64,000 nt of DNA from JAVBNH01 sp031551635 (GTDB taxonomy: Bacteria > Bacillota > Clostridia > Oscillospirales > Acutalibacteraceae). This document shows positions 32,944 through 41,725 of the stretch, piece by piece. A model generated the notes under the pieces. It was not told the origin of the DNA, searched no databases, and saw nothing but the letters and a program-made list of their open reading frames with translations. Every line of letters starts with the position of its first letter. The stretch's first letter is position 1. Location of the stretch: positions 1 through 64,000 of the forward strand of contig JAVBNH010000002.1 in the NCBI GenBank assembly GCA_031551635.1, given 5' to 3'. The translations under genes and the position numbers were made by a program.

Positions 32944-33450
32944 ATGAACAGGATTGCGGTTTGTCCGGGCAGCTTTGACCCGGTTACTTACGGTCATATA
33001 GATGTCGTCACACGCTCAGCGGCAATGTTTGACGAGGTCGTCGTTGTTGTGATGAACAATTATTTTAAGCTTGGCTCAACAAGCTTCACGGTTGAGGAAC
33101 GTCTCGATTTTCTCAGCCGCTGCACAAAGGCTTTGCCTAATGTAAAGGTGGCGCAGTTCAGCGGTCTGCTTGCTGAGTATGTAAAGCAGATTAACGCCTG
33201 CGCAATAGTTAAAGGGCTACGGGCTGTCTCCGACTTTGAAAATGAGTTCCAGCAAGCCCTGACGAATATGCAGCTTGCTCCGAAGGTTGAAACGGTGTTT
33301 TTAACCACCAGAGCCGAAAACATGTTTTTAAGCTCGAGTGTCGTCAAGCAGGTTTGCATGTACGGCGGAGATATTACGCCTTTTGTGCCCGAGGAAATCC
33401 GCAATGACGTCATTAAAAGACTTTATCAGGAAAGAAACAATATTAAATAA
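32944..33450 (+). CDS. coaD: phosphopantetheine adenylyltransferase
   Basis: 168 residues from the ATG at 32944, the usual length (about 160). The nucleotidyltransferase motif PGSFDPVTYGH is at 8-18, with KGLRAVSDFENEF and the C-terminal FLSSSVVKQV (ISSS-type motif). It transfers AMP to 4'-phosphopantetheine in coenzyme A synthesis. The SD is weak (GGGAAGAAG, a little distant). Confidence 0.97.
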   Translation: MNRIAVCPGSFDPVTYGHIDVVTRSAAMFDEVVVVVMNNYFKLGSTSFTVEERLDFLSRCTKALPNVKVAQFSGLLAEYVKQINACAIVKGLRAVSDFENEFQQALTNMQLAPKVETVFLTTRAENMFLSSSVVKQVCMYGGDITPFVPEEIRNDVIKRLYQERNNIK

Positions 33451-33484
33451 TTTTATATAAATCACGAAAGGAAAGGATATAACC

Positions 33485-34036
33485 ATGGGTATTGAGGGTT
33501 TATTAGACCAGATAGCTGAGCTTCTAGAAGACGGAAAAACAACGCTTGTAGGCGGAAAAACTAAGGTTGACGCAGATTTAATCCGCCAGACGCTTGATGA
33601 AATCAGGCTGCAAATGCCCGACGAAATTTTACAGGCGAGAAAAATAGCCTCCGAGCGAAAGGATATTCTTGTTAAAGCTCAGGGCACAGCAGAGGAGATT
33701 ATCAAGGACGCCGAGAGACGTGCTGAGCGTCTTATTGCCGATAACGAAATAACAAGAGGCGCAAGAGAAGCCGCAGACGGTATTATCATGAACGCCAAGC
33801 AGCAGGGCACCGAAATACTTAACAACGCTAAGGAGAGCGCCGAAGAGGTTAAAGAAAACGCGAGACAGTGGGCGAAGGATATGCGTACAAGCGCGAGCGA
33901 ATTCGTTGACACCATTATGCGTGAGAGCGATGAAATTCTCTCTGAGAGCCTTGACGCTTTCACGAAATCTCTTGACGATGTTCGCCGAGCAAGAGCCCAG
34001 CTGAAAAATGCGACACAAAAGATGTCAGGGATATAA
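33485..34036 (+). CDS. coiled-coil protein, ATP-synthase E/H-subunit-like or DivIVA-like
   Basis: 183 residues, almost entirely helical and charged. A short N-terminal part (MGIEGLLDQIAELLEDGKTT) is followed by an Ala/Glu/Lys/Arg-rich coiled coil (about 50-175), for example EEIIKDAERRAERLIADNEI. There is no membrane segment or enzymatic motif. Proteins like this follow coaD in many clostridia and are often labelled ATPase because of similarity to V-type subunit E/H coiled coils; the real role is unknown, and a scaffold role in cell division is possible. SD GAAAGGAAAGG is strong. Confidence 0.75.
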   Translation: MGIEGLLDQIAELLEDGKTTLVGGKTKVDADLIRQTLDEIRLQMPDEILQARKIASERKDILVKAQGTAEEIIKDAERRAERLIADNEITRGAREAADGIIMNAKQQGTEILNNAKESAEEVKENARQWAKDMRTSASEFVDTIMRESDEILSESLDAFTKSLDDVRRARAQLKNATQKMSGI

Positions 34037-34077
34037 TTAAGTGTACAAATTGCAGTGTACAATGTACAAATGAATTA

Positions 34078-34125
34078 TCAAGCAGCATCCTTATTATACT
34101 AAGTATTAAGTGATGCTGCTTGTTA
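34078..34125 (+). terminator. hairpin after the coiled-coil gene
   Basis: AAGCAGCATC (about 34080-34089) pairs with GATGCTGCTT (about 34113-34122) around a 20-nt AT-rich loop. Just before it lie short TGTACAA-type repeats (34041-34068). Confidence 0.6.
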
Positions 34126-34151
34126 TATATGTATATTTTTTGGAGGAAAAT

Positions 34152-36479
34152 ATGAGCGTCAATAAAAATATCAACACTGATTGGAAATTTAAACTGGAGG
34201 ACACCGCAGACGCGTATTATATGGGTTTTGACGACAGTGCCTGGCAAACAGTTCAGCTTCCGCATGACTGGTCTGTTTCCTATCCTTTTTCAAAGGAAAA
34301 TTCGAGCGGAACCGGCTATCTCCCCGGCGGCACAGCTTGGTACCGAAAGACTCTTAATTTTCAAGCTGATGAAATTGAAGGTAAAAGCGTATACATAACC
34401 TTTGGCGGTGTATATAAAAACAGCCGCGTCTGGTGCAATTCGAATTATCTCGGGAAACGCCCCTACGGCTACTCAAGCTTCACATATGACCTCACAGAGT
34501 TTGTGAAGGCGGGGAAAAATGTAATCAGTGTCAAAGTTGAGCATAATGACCTTGCTGATTCGCGCTGGTTTACAGGCAGCGGAATCTACCGTGACGTGAC
34601 CCTCAGTATAGCGGAAAAAATTCATTTCGATAAATTCGGCGACGGGATTTTTGCTTATAGCGAAAATGTCAGCAGACAGTCAGCAGAGCTATTTGTCGAG
34701 TGGAAGCTGTGCGGCGGTGAGGCTGAGGTTGAGTTTATTCTCAAAGACAAAAACAATAATATCGCGGCATCGGCGAGTGACAGCGGTCATTGCGGAAAGA
34801 CGCGGCTGCTTGTTGAAAAACCTCAGTTCTGGGATGTCGAAAACCCTTATTTATATACCCTTGTATGTAATGTGAAGGCAGGCGGTATGGTTTACGACAG
34901 CGATGAGCTTTTGTTGGGAGTCCGCTCGATTCGATTTGACTGTAATGAAGGATTTTTCTTGAACGGCAAAAATATGAAATTCAAAGGTGTTTGCCTGCAT
35001 CATGATGCGGGAGCTTTAGGTGCTGCAGTACCGAAATCCGTCTGGCGGCGCAGGCTCACGAAGCTGAAAGAAGTCGGCTGCAATGCCGTTCGCACGAGCC
35101 ACAATCCCCATGACCCGGTTCTTCTCGATTTGTGCGACGAGATGGGTTTTCTTGTTATGGACGAGTGCTTTGACGAGTGGGAGGGCTGCAAAAATAAATG
35201 GTGGCAGGGGCACAATGTATACCCTCCGAAGCGTTTCGGTTACGCGGACGATTTTCCGGCGTGGCACGAAATAGACCTGACTGATTTTGTAAAACGTGAC
35301 CGCAATCACCCTTCTGTGGTTCTGTGGAGCATCGGCAACGAGATGGACTACCCGAACGACCCCTATTGCCATCCTGATTTTGATTTGGTAACTGGTAATA
35401 ATGACGCGAACAAGCCAGAGCAGGAGCGTGTTTATGACGAGAACAAGCCGAATGCGAAGCGGCTTGCCTCAATCGCGAGGGAGCTGACGGCTATTGTGAA
35501 GCAGAGCGACCGGAGCCGCCCTGTGACTGCCGCGCTTGCATTTCCCGAGCTTGCTGACATAATCGGTTATACTGACGCTGTTGATGTCGCGGGGTATAAT
35601 TATAAGGAAAAATTATATCATGACGACCATGAAAAACACCCCTCGAGGATAATTCTTGGCAGTGAAAACGGGCATGAGCCGTTTGACTGGGCGCAGGTAC
35701 GTGATAATGACTATATTTCCGGGCAATTTTTGTGGACGGGAATTGACTATATGGGTGAAGCGCGCGGCTGGCCTGTGCGCGCGTCCGGCGCGGGTATTCT
35801 TGATATGGCGGGCTTTCCGAAGCCGCGTTTTTATCAGCGGCAGGCACTCTGGAGCGAAAAGCCCTGCGCGGCTCTAGTGACAAACCCAATGAATAACAAA
35901 AGCGCCAAATCTCTTTCATGGAATTATACGGACGGTGAAATGATTGAGGTCAACGCCTATACAAATTGCAAAAACGCCGAATTATTCCTTTGTGGAAATT
36001 CATTCGGCGTAAAAGTATTAACTGATGATGACCTTTGCACTACTTCATGGTTGGTACCCTTCACTGCGGGCGAATTGAAGCTGGTTTGCATGGATAAAGA
36101 CGGCGCAGAAGTGAGCGCTTCAATCACAACGGCAGGCGAGCCGGCGGCTATACAGCTTAACCCAGACCGCGAGACAGTGCGTGCCGGTTCACGGGATTTT
36201 ATTCAGCTTGAAGCTGTACTGCTTGACAGCAAAGGCATTCCTGTTATAAATAATGACCGTGAACTGAGCTTTAAAGTCAGCGGCGATGCGCAACTGATGG
36301 GTATTGAAAACGGCGATATAGCCGATTTAACGCCTTATACCTCAGAGTCAAGGAAAACTTGCGGTGGCAGACTGATAGCATATTTCCGCGCAGGAAACGA
36401 ACCGCAGGACATAATAATTATCTGCGAAAGCCCTGACGGTCTTCAGTCGAAAATTATAATATCTTGCAAAGACAATTGA
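34152..36479 (+). CDS. glycoside hydrolase family 2 protein (beta-galactosidase-like)
   Basis: 775 residues from the ATG at 34152 (SD GGAGG at 34142-34146). A sugar-binding jelly roll (1-180; AWYRKTLNF and FGGVYKNSRVWCN) is followed by an Ig-like domain, then a TIM barrel with acid/base Glu397 (IGNEMDYP) and nucleophile Glu505 (ILGSENG). C-terminal Ig-like domains include a DUF4982-type region (NCKNAELFLCGNSFGVK). There is no signal peptide, so it is probably cytoplasmic and acts on imported oligosaccharides. GH2 covers beta-galactosidase, beta-glucuronidase and beta-mannosidase; the substrate is not fixed by the sequence. Confidence 0.92.
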   Translation: MSVNKNINTDWKFKLEDTADAYYMGFDDSAWQTVQLPHDWSVSYPFSKENSSGTGYLPGGTAWYRKTLNFQADEIEGKSVYITFGGVYKNSRVWCNSNYLGKRPYGYSSFTYDLTEFVKAGKNVISVKVEHNDLADSRWFTGSGIYRDVTLSIAEKIHFDKFGDGIFAYSENVSRQSAELFVEWKLCGGEAEVEFILKDKNNNIAASASDSGHCGKTRLLVEKPQFWDVENPYLYTLVCNVKAGGMVYDSDELLLGVRSIRFDCNEGFFLNGKNMKFKGVCLHHDAGALGAAVPKSVWRRRLTKLKEVGCNAVRTSHNPHDPVLLDLCDEMGFLVMDECFDEWEGCKNKWWQGHNVYPPKRFGYADDFPAWHEIDLTDFVKRDRNHPSVVLWSIGNEMDYPNDPYCHPDFDLVTGNNDANKPEQERVYDENKPNAKRLASIARELTAIVKQSDRSRPVTAALAFPELADIIGYTDAVDVAGYNYKEKLYHDDHEKHPSRIILGSENGHEPFDWAQVRDNDYISGQFLWTGIDYMGEARGWPVRASGAGILDMAGFPKPRFYQRQALWSEKPCAALVTNPMNNKSAKSLSWNYTDGEMIEVNAYTNCKNAELFLCGNSFGVKVLTDDDLCTTSWLVPFTAGELKLVCMDKDGAEVSASITTAGEPAAIQLNPDRETVRAGSRDFIQLEAVLLDSKGIPVINNDRELSFKVSGDAQLMGIENGDIADLTPYTSESRKTCGGRLIAYFRAGNEPQDIIIICESPDGLQSKIIISCKDN

Positions 36480-36534
36480 TAAAATAAGGTGAAACCTCTG
36501 ACATCCCTGTCACCTGAACCTTGGCTCCTGTTGT

Positions 36535-36573
36535 CTACTAAACAAACGATGATAATATCATCGTTTGTTTAGC
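36535..36573. terminator. hairpin (AACGATGAT core) between convergent genes
   Basis: CTAAACAAACGATGATA pairs with TATCATCGTTTGTTTAG in an almost perfect 17-bp stem, overlapping the stop of the minus-strand lipoprotein gene. It shares its core with the hairpins of repeat A and those after the sulfatase gene. Confidence 0.8.
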
Positions 36574-37063
36574 TTTCCACTGTTTCAAGCCCTCTTTTTT
36601 CAAGCTTTTTAATGCTTGTTGCCTGAAGCAGAATGTCATTACCGCCATCAAAACGCGCTGTAGCTTTGACAGTCCCAATAACCTCAATCCAGTCGTTCTG
36701 CTTGAGACTTGATGTGTCACCGGAAAAATTAAAGCCCACCAGACCGTCGTTGCCGCAGCAGCCGGGACCGTAACGGATAACGGAAATAAATTCTTTTCCT
36801 GAAGTCTCGTCCTTGCTGTAGCTGTACATACCCTCGATTTTTATCTGTTTTCCTTTGTAGTTTCCGGGATTCAAATAAACATCGTTGCACTGCTGTATGA
36901 ACATTTTCTCCTTAATTTCAACTATGTTCGCATTGTCAGCGGCGTTTCCGGCGGCAAGGGTCGCATTGTCGGCGGTAGTCGCTGTATTGCCTTCCGCCCC
37001 ATTAGAACAGCCGCTTAAAGCAAAAACCAGTGCCAGAACCAGAATTATTATTTTCTTACTCAT
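36569..37063 (-). CDS. lipoprotein, YcgQ/TIGR03943-like region, in a zinc-uptake locus
   Basis: 164 residues. The signal peptide and lipobox LSGC place the lipid Cys at 19. After an Ala/Asn/Thr linker comes a domain with DVYLNPGNYKGKQIKIEGMY and RYGPGCCGNDG, resembling the C-terminal part of YcgQ-type proteins, which carry a CC-x-D motif and are found with zinc-regulated genes. It lies directly downstream of the ABC permease gene on the same strand. A role in metal handling at the membrane surface fits the context but is inference. Confidence 0.7.
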   Translation of the reverse strand: MSKKIIILVLALVFALSGCSNGAEGNTATTADNATLAAGNAADNANIVEIKEKMFIQQCNDVYLNPGNYKGKQIKIEGMYSYSKDETSGKEFISVIRYGPGCCGNDGLVGFNFSGDTSSLKQNDWIEVIGTVKATARFDGGNDILLQATSIKKLEKRGLETVES

Positions 37064-37106
37064 TAATATTACCTCCGGAATTATTAGTTTATTTGTATGT
37101 ATTCAT

Positions 37107-37931
37107 TCATTTAATCTTTTTCTTTATAGCACCCGCTGCGAAAAACAGCAGAAACGCCGCGAGATTAACCACAACAACGCTCGCGCCTGCGGGAGTGTTA
37201 AGCTCAAAAGACACGACTATGCCGATAAAGAAGCAGATAACCGCGAGTATAGCCGAGGAGACCACAACACCCTTGAAGCTTTTGAAAACTCTCATCGCCG
37301 TCAGCGCGGGGAAGATTATTAGGCTTGAGATTAACATCGCGCCCATGATTCGCATTCCGACAACAATGACCAGAGCCGTCAACGCGGCAAGCAGCATATT
37401 GTATATACCTGTTTTTGTGCCGGTCGCCTTCGCGAAAGCTTCGTCGAAGGTGACCGTAAAAATTTTATTGTAAAAAACCAGATAAAGAATTAAAACAACA
37501 GCTGAAACTGCGACACTGAGGATTAAATCGCTGTCCTTCATGGCAAGAATGGTGCCGAACATATAGTTACACACATCGGCGTTCATGCCGGTTGTCATTG
37601 AAATTACTATGACTCCTATGGCGAGGGAGCTGCTGGAAATTAACGCAATCGCCGCGTCGCCTTTGATTTTACTGCTTTCGCTCAGCCGCAGCAGCAGGAA
37701 GGCTGCAAGCAGCACGAGCGGAATCGAGACCTGGAGAGGCGCGAGTGAGAGCGACATGGCGATGGCAAGTGTGCCGAATCCGACATGCGAGAGCCCATCG
37801 CCAATCATCGAATAACGCTTGAGTACAAGGCTGACACCGAGAAGCGCGGCGCACATTGCGATTAGTATGCCGACAAGCAGTGCCTTGACAACAAAGGGGT
37901 AAGAGAACAACTCACGAAGCATTTCAATCAT
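37107..37931 (-). CDS. znuB: zinc/manganese ABC transporter permease (ZnuB-like)
   Basis: 274 residues from the ATG at 37931, preceded by SD GGAGGTGAGG lying inside the end of the ATPase gene (8-bp overlap). About eight membrane helices; the ABC-3 family features LLGVSLVLKRYSMIGDGLSH and VGFGTLAIA are clear. It forms the channel of a metal-uptake importer with the neighbouring ATPase and binding lipoprotein. The metal is inferred to be zinc from the His/acid-rich loop of the binding protein. Confidence 0.92.
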   Translation of the reverse strand: MIEMLRELFSYPFVVKALLVGILIAMCAALLGVSLVLKRYSMIGDGLSHVGFGTLAIAMSLSLAPLQVSIPLVLLAAFLLLRLSESSKIKGDAAIALISSSSLAIGVIVISMTTGMNADVCNYMFGTILAMKDSDLILSVAVSAVVLILYLVFYNKIFTVTFDEAFAKATGTKTGIYNMLLAALTALVIVVGMRIMGAMLISSLIIFPALTAMRVFKSFKGVVVSSAILAVICFFIGIVVSFELNTPAGASVVVVNLAAFLLFFAAGAIKKKIK

Positions 37932-38628
37932 GAGCCTCACCTCCCAGCATACGCATTCCGACATTGGACTTGATATATTCGGCGGCTGTGCCGAAGAATT
38001 GCTGTTTTGTGTTCATATGCAAAATTTTTCCGCCGTATTTTACCGCGCTGGCAACATCATGCGAAATCATGATAATGCATAGTCCCTGCGAATGAAGCTT
38101 TTCAAGCAGGCTATACAGCTCATTCGTCATAACAGGGTCAAGACCTGTCACCGGTTCGTCAAGCAGCAGCAGTTTTTCAGTCGCGCACAGCGCTCTCGCC
38201 AGCAGAACCCTCTGCTGCTGACCGCCAGAAAGCTCACGGAAGGATTTTTTTATAAACGCGTCCGCACCCAGTCTCTTCAGGTTTTCCTTCGCAAGCTCTT
38301 TGTCCTTTTTTGTGTAGCGCGGCGAGGAATGGTGAGAGAGGCAGCCTGAGAGTGTCACCTCATAAACACTGGCGGGGAAGTCCTTCTGAACGGGTGTCTG
38401 CTGAGGGATATAACCTATTTCATTCTGACGGAAACCGGAAAACTCGATTGTGCCGTCCGAAGGCTTAACCAGCCCGAGTATAGCCTTCATCAAGGATGAT
38501 TTTCCTGAGCCGTTTTCGCCCACAATGCAGAGATAGTCATTTTCTTCAATCGAAAAGCTGACATTGTCCACAGCGAGAGCGGACTCATATTTTACACTGA
38601 CGTTTTTGCACTCAAGAATTTTTCCCAT
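37924..38628 (-). CDS. znuC: zinc/manganese ABC transporter ATP-binding protein (ZnuC-like)
   Basis: 234 residues. Walker A GENGSGKSS (about 37-45), signature LSGGQQQRVLLARALC, Walker B LLLLDEPVTGLD and the switch His in ISHDVASA. It powers the neighbouring permease. Gene order on the minus strand is binding protein, ATPase, permease, lipoprotein. Confidence 0.95.
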   Translation of the reverse strand: MGKILECKNVSVKYESALAVDNVSFSIEENDYLCIVGENGSGKSSLMKAILGLVKPSDGTIEFSGFRQNEIGYIPQQTPVQKDFPASVYEVTLSGCLSHHSSPRYTKKDKELAKENLKRLGADAFIKKSFRELSGGQQQRVLLARALCATEKLLLLDEPVTGLDPVMTNELYSLLEKLHSQGLCIIMISHDVASAVKYGGKILHMNTKQQFFGTAAEYIKSNVGMRMLGGEAHD

Positions 38629-38664
38629 AAATTCGCTTCCTTAGATATTTTTTGATTCAGAGAA

Positions 38665-39642
38665 CTAAGAATTCAAACCCTTTTCAAGATTCACCGCGTT
38701 TTGCCGCATCATATCAAGATATGTCACACCGTTTTCGAAATCGTCCCTTGATACATTGTGGCAGGAATTCAAGAGCAGTATCTCGCAACCTGTTTGCTGT
38801 GCTATTGCTGTTGCGGTTGATTTATTACTCAGCTCAACATGATAAACAAATTTTATATCTCGGGACTTGACCTGATTTACAAGGTTCGCTATGGTTTTTA
38901 CCCCCGCATCCGCCTGGTCGCTGCAGCCCGGGAAGGCGGCGGCGTAATCGAGCGAATAATCATCGACGAAATAGCGGAAGGGGAATTTGTCGGCAACTAT
39001 TATAAATTTTTGTTTGGCGGTAGTGACTGTGTCGTTTATCTGTCGGTCAAGAGAGACTAGCTCACTCTTATATTTATCGGCGTTTTCAGTATAAAAAGCG
39101 GAATTAGCCGCGTCTTTTTCACAGATTCCGGCGTTGATTGCATCTATAAGCTTAACCGCATTTTTCAGCGAAGTCCAGATGTGCTCGTCTTTTTCAGTCT
39201 CTTCTTCGCCGCCTTCTTCATCGCCGTGAGCTTCCTCGCTCTCCTCCTCCATGCCCTCCTTAATTTCCTCATCAACAACATTTACAAAATCCATAAGACG
39301 AATTATTTTTGTTTTTGCGCTGTCGACTGACTCGAGAATATTATCAACCCAAACACTGCTTTCGCCGCCGACATAGATAAAAACATCGGCATTTTTTATG
39401 TTTGAGATGTCTGCGGGCGAGGGGTCAAAGGAATGCACGGACGCGCCCGGCTTAGTCAGCATCACAAGATTTGCTTTGTCTCCGGTTATTGCGCGGGCGA
39501 AGTCGTATTCCGGGAAAATCGTGGCAACAACGTTGATTTTTCCGTTTTCCTCCGCTTTTTCATTTCCGCAGCCACAAAGACAGGCTATCAGGACGAGTAG
39601 AGATAAACATATTGATAAAATTTTTTTTAACATTTTTTTCAC
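38665..39642 (-). CDS. znuA: zinc-binding lipoprotein of ABC transporter (ZnuA-like)
   Basis: 325 residues. Lipobox LCGC (Cys25), then the cluster-9 substrate-binding fold: VVATIFPEYDFARAI, PGASVHSFDPSPADI with its metal His, an acidic loop about 125-150 with few His (EESEEAHGDEEGGEEE) ending DEHIW, and the second-lobe FPFRYFVDDY and YHVELSNKSTA. Classical ZnuA loops are His-rich; here the loop is mostly Glu, which is unusual. It captures the metal outside the cell for the ZnuBC pair. Confidence 0.93.
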   Translation of the reverse strand: MKKMLKKILSICLSLLVLIACLCGCGNEKAEENGKINVVATIFPEYDFARAITGDKANLVMLTKPGASVHSFDPSPADISNIKNADVFIYVGGESSVWVDNILESVDSAKTKIIRLMDFVNVVDEEIKEGMEEESEEAHGDEEGGEEETEKDEHIWTSLKNAVKLIDAINAGICEKDAANSAFYTENADKYKSELVSLDRQINDTVTTAKQKFIIVADKFPFRYFVDDYSLDYAAAFPGCSDQADAGVKTIANLVNQVKSRDIKFVYHVELSNKSTATAIAQQTGCEILLLNSCHNVSRDDFENGVTYLDMMRQNAVNLEKGLNS

Positions 39643-39784
39643 CTTTCAAACATATTGTGACATAACAGGATTACACAAAAGAAAATAAAGACCGTTAAAA
39701 AAGGAACATACAGCAAACATAAAATCACACCGAAAAATATATATGGCATGACAATATAACCGTTTGTTCAATTTAACAGTCAGT

Positions 39785-40090
39785 TCAATTGTTCAGTTTT
39801 ATATTTAGCTTTGTCGGATTGAAAAACAGGGTGGAAATGACATCCGGCAGGCTGTAGGCTTGAGTGATTATGAGCCTTAACACGGCAAAAAGGCACAGCA
39901 GCAGTATTGCCGCCGAAATCAGGCGTTTCATCAATTCCTTTGCAGAATTAACAGTATGGCAAACCGCGCAGTATTCACCTATGCAATCATGTGAAGAATG
40001 CCCGGCGATAAAAACAGAAGACAGGGCAATACTGAAAATGAAAGACATCAGAATACCCAGCACGAGGATTCTGATAATGCTTTTATTCAA
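39785..40090 (-). CDS. small two-helix membrane protein with a Cys/His cluster
   Basis: 101 residues from TTG 40090, chosen because SD AAGGAGGCGGAG lies just upstream; extension further upstream would cross it. Two membrane helices (about 6-28 and 56-77) flank an outside-or-inside loop with H31, H34, C36, C41, C44 and H45 (GHSSHDCIGEYCAVCH), a plausible zinc or metal site. I do not know the family, though proteins of this plan sit beside metal-uptake genes in other Firmicutes. It has a perfect promoter (40121-40149) and precedes znuA by 142 bp, so it may lead the operon. Confidence 0.75.
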   Translation of the reverse strand: MNKSIIRILVLGILMSFIFSIALSSVFIAGHSSHDCIGEYCAVCHTVNSAKELMKRLISAAILLLCLFAVLRLIITQAYSLPDVISTLFFNPTKLNIKLNN

Positions 40091-40120
40091 ATGCTCCGCC
40101 TCCTTAATGATTATTATTCG

Positions 40121-40149
40121 ATTATACAAAAGCCCGGGAGGTTTGTCAA
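40121..40149 (-). promoter_or_regulatory. sigma-A promoter of the small membrane protein / zinc locus
   Basis: On the minus strand TTGACA (40144-40149) and TATAAT (40121-40126) have a 17-bp spacer. An 18-bp palindrome, TAGATAAAATTTTATCTA (40150-40167), sits directly upstream and overlaps the stop of the Crp/Fnr gene; it could be an operator. Confidence 0.8.
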
Positions 40150-40164
40150 TAGATAAAATTTTAT

Positions 40165-40818
40165 CTACAATATATAAAATTCATTTTTACGGTAGTCAAT
40201 CAGACCGTCTTTTTTCATTCTAGACAGCTCATGCGAAAGAGCGCTGCGCTCCACGCATAAAAAGTCCGCCAGCTCCTCTCGGTTGAGCGGTATTCTTATC
40301 GGCATCTTCTGTGATTCAAAGCTATCGAGATAGCTCATAACCTTCGAGCGCAAACTGCCTTTGCCGAGCAGGTCAATTCTTCCCTGAAGCAGAAGGTTTT
40401 TTTCAGCCAGCAGCCTGAGCATATTTCCGAGCAGCTTCTGATGAAATTCGCAGGAATTTGAACAGCTTTGCAAAATTCGGCTGAATTTCAGAAGCAGTAC
40501 CTCACTCTCAGCCGTAGACATGACACTGACAGGGCTCTCAGTGATTCCGGCGCAGCAGAGTGCCTCAGCAAATATCTGACCAGGCTCGAGTGCGGCTAAA
40601 ATGAGCCGCTCACCCTCATTGTTTTCTTTGATTATCTGAAGTGAACCGCTGAGCAGTATGCCGACATTTTCCGCCTTTTCGCCTGCCAAAAGCAAAAAAC
40701 TCCCCTTCGCGGCATTCACCTTTTTCGCGCCCAGGCACTCGAGCATTGCGGACAGCTCCGGCTCATTTATTCCCTTAAAAATTTGAACTGAGCTGAGAAG
40801 ATTAAAATAATTTTTCAT
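40165..40818 (-). CDS. Crp/Fnr family transcription regulator
   Basis: 217 residues. A cyclic-nucleotide-binding-type beta barrel (about 10-120; SFLLLAGEKAENVGILLSGS and PGQIFAEALCCAG) and dimer helix lead to a winged HTH (about 150-217; LNREELADFLCVERSALSHE). The FNR-type N-terminal Cys cluster is absent, so the signal is unknown. It is divergent from the ferredoxin-type gene at 40905 across 86 bp that hold a clear palindrome at 40828-40851. Confidence 0.93.
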   Translation of the reverse strand: MKNYFNLLSSVQIFKGINEPELSAMLECLGAKKVNAAKGSFLLLAGEKAENVGILLSGSLQIIKENNEGERLILAALEPGQIFAEALCCAGITESPVSVMSTAESEVLLLKFSRILQSCSNSCEFHQKLLGNMLRLLAEKNLLLQGRIDLLGKGSLRSKVMSYLDSFESQKMPIRIPLNREELADFLCVERSALSHELSRMKKDGLIDYRKNEFYIL

Positions 40819-40827
40819 TTTTTCTCT

Positions 40828-40874
40828 TTTCTGTGGTATTTACCACGGAAATTTTATTTTTATTCTACTATAAT
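40828..40874 (+). promoter_or_regulatory. Crp/Fnr-type operator centred at about -41.5 of the ferredoxin-gene promoter
   Basis: TTTCTGTGGTATTTACCACGGAAA (24 bp, written here as half-sites TTTCTGTGGTAT and TTACCACGGAAA; 40828-40851) is a near-perfect palindrome with core GTGGTA-TT-TACCAC. TATAAT lies at 40869-40874, giving a start near 40881 and an operator centre near -41.5, the classical class II activation position for Crp/Fnr proteins. No good -35 box exists apart from the operator, as expected for an activated promoter. The site is also 10 bp upstream of the regulator's own start codon, so autoregulation is possible. Confidence 0.8.
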
Positions 40875-40904
40875 GAGCTCATAAAAGCAAGGAGGAATAT
40901 ATAT

Positions 40905-41633
40905 ATGGTTAGACAAATTATAAAAATCGACAATGAAAAATGCAACGGCTGCGGTCTTTGCGCAGAAGCCTGTCATGAAGGTGCTATCGGTATGGAGAAC
41001 GGCAAAGCCGTGCTGCTCAGGGATGATTACTGTGACGGACTTGGCAACTGCCTGCCTGTCTGCCCGACCGGCGCTATAAGCTTTGAGGAGCGTGAGGCGT
41101 GTGAATATAATGAAGAAGAGGTAAAAAAGAATATGAATATCAACAAAAAAATTAATCTGCAGGAAACTCTTGCCTGTGGCTGCCCCGGCACCAATGCCCG
41201 TGCGATTGAACGTAAAACGGAAGAAGCTGTTGCTCCGCAGAATTTCTCTCAACATACAGCTCAGGTTGCGACTCAGCTCAGGCAGTGGCCTGTTCAGATT
41301 AAGCTTGTGCCTGTAAACGCGCCTTATTTTACTAACGCGAATTTGCTTGTTAGCGCGGACTGCGCCGCCTATGCTTACGGGAATTTCCACAGCGAATTTA
41401 TGAGGAACAAGGTGACGCTTATCGGCTGCCCGAAGCTTGATGATATCGACTACAGCGACAAGCTTGCCGCGATTATCAGGGAAAATAGCATTAAAAGCGT
41501 AACGGTTGTCAGAATGTCCGTACCCTGCTGCGGCGGTATAGAGAACGCGGTCAAGGAAGCTTTAATCGCGAGCGGAAAAATGATACCGTGGCAGGTTGTG
41601 ACCATTTCGACCGACGGGCAGATATTAGAGTAA
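40905..41633 (+). CDS. ferredoxin-type 4Fe-4S protein with C-terminal extension
   Basis: 242 residues from the ATG at 40905 (SD GGAGG at 40891-40895). The first cluster motif is C13-C16-C19-C23. A second set, C43, C49 and C53 (CDGLGNCLPVCPTGAI), has unusual spacing. The C-terminal half (about 85-242) includes QLRQWPVQIKLVPVNAPYFT and LLVSADCAAYAYGNFH, then IGCPKLDD and VPCCGGI; this arrangement occurs in clostridial iron-sulfur proteins beside Crp/Fnr regulators. It probably carries electrons or senses redox in the cytoplasm. Its control by the divergent regulator is strongly suggested by the operator. Confidence 0.82.
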   Translation: MVRQIIKIDNEKCNGCGLCAEACHEGAIGMENGKAVLLRDDYCDGLGNCLPVCPTGAISFEEREACEYNEEEVKKNMNINKKINLQETLACGCPGTNARAIERKTEEAVAPQNFSQHTAQVATQLRQWPVQIKLVPVNAPYFTNANLLVSADCAAYAYGNFHSEFMRNKVTLIGCPKLDDIDYSDKLAAIIRENSIKSVTVVRMSVPCCGGIENAVKEALIASGKMIPWQVVTISTDGQILE

Positions 41634-41659
41634 TTTTAATTTACAATTGACAATTCAAC

Positions 41660-41688
41660 TTGCACGCGGTTGAAATAAATGCTATAAT
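41660..41688 (+). promoter_or_regulatory. promoter of the GH43/32-like gene
   Basis: TTGCAC (41660-41665), a 17-bp spacer and TATAAT (41683-41688) lie 38 bp upstream of the start codon. Confidence 0.65.
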
Positions 41689-41725
41689 CATCGAAATCAA
41701 TATTTATTCAAAGGAATGATTATTA

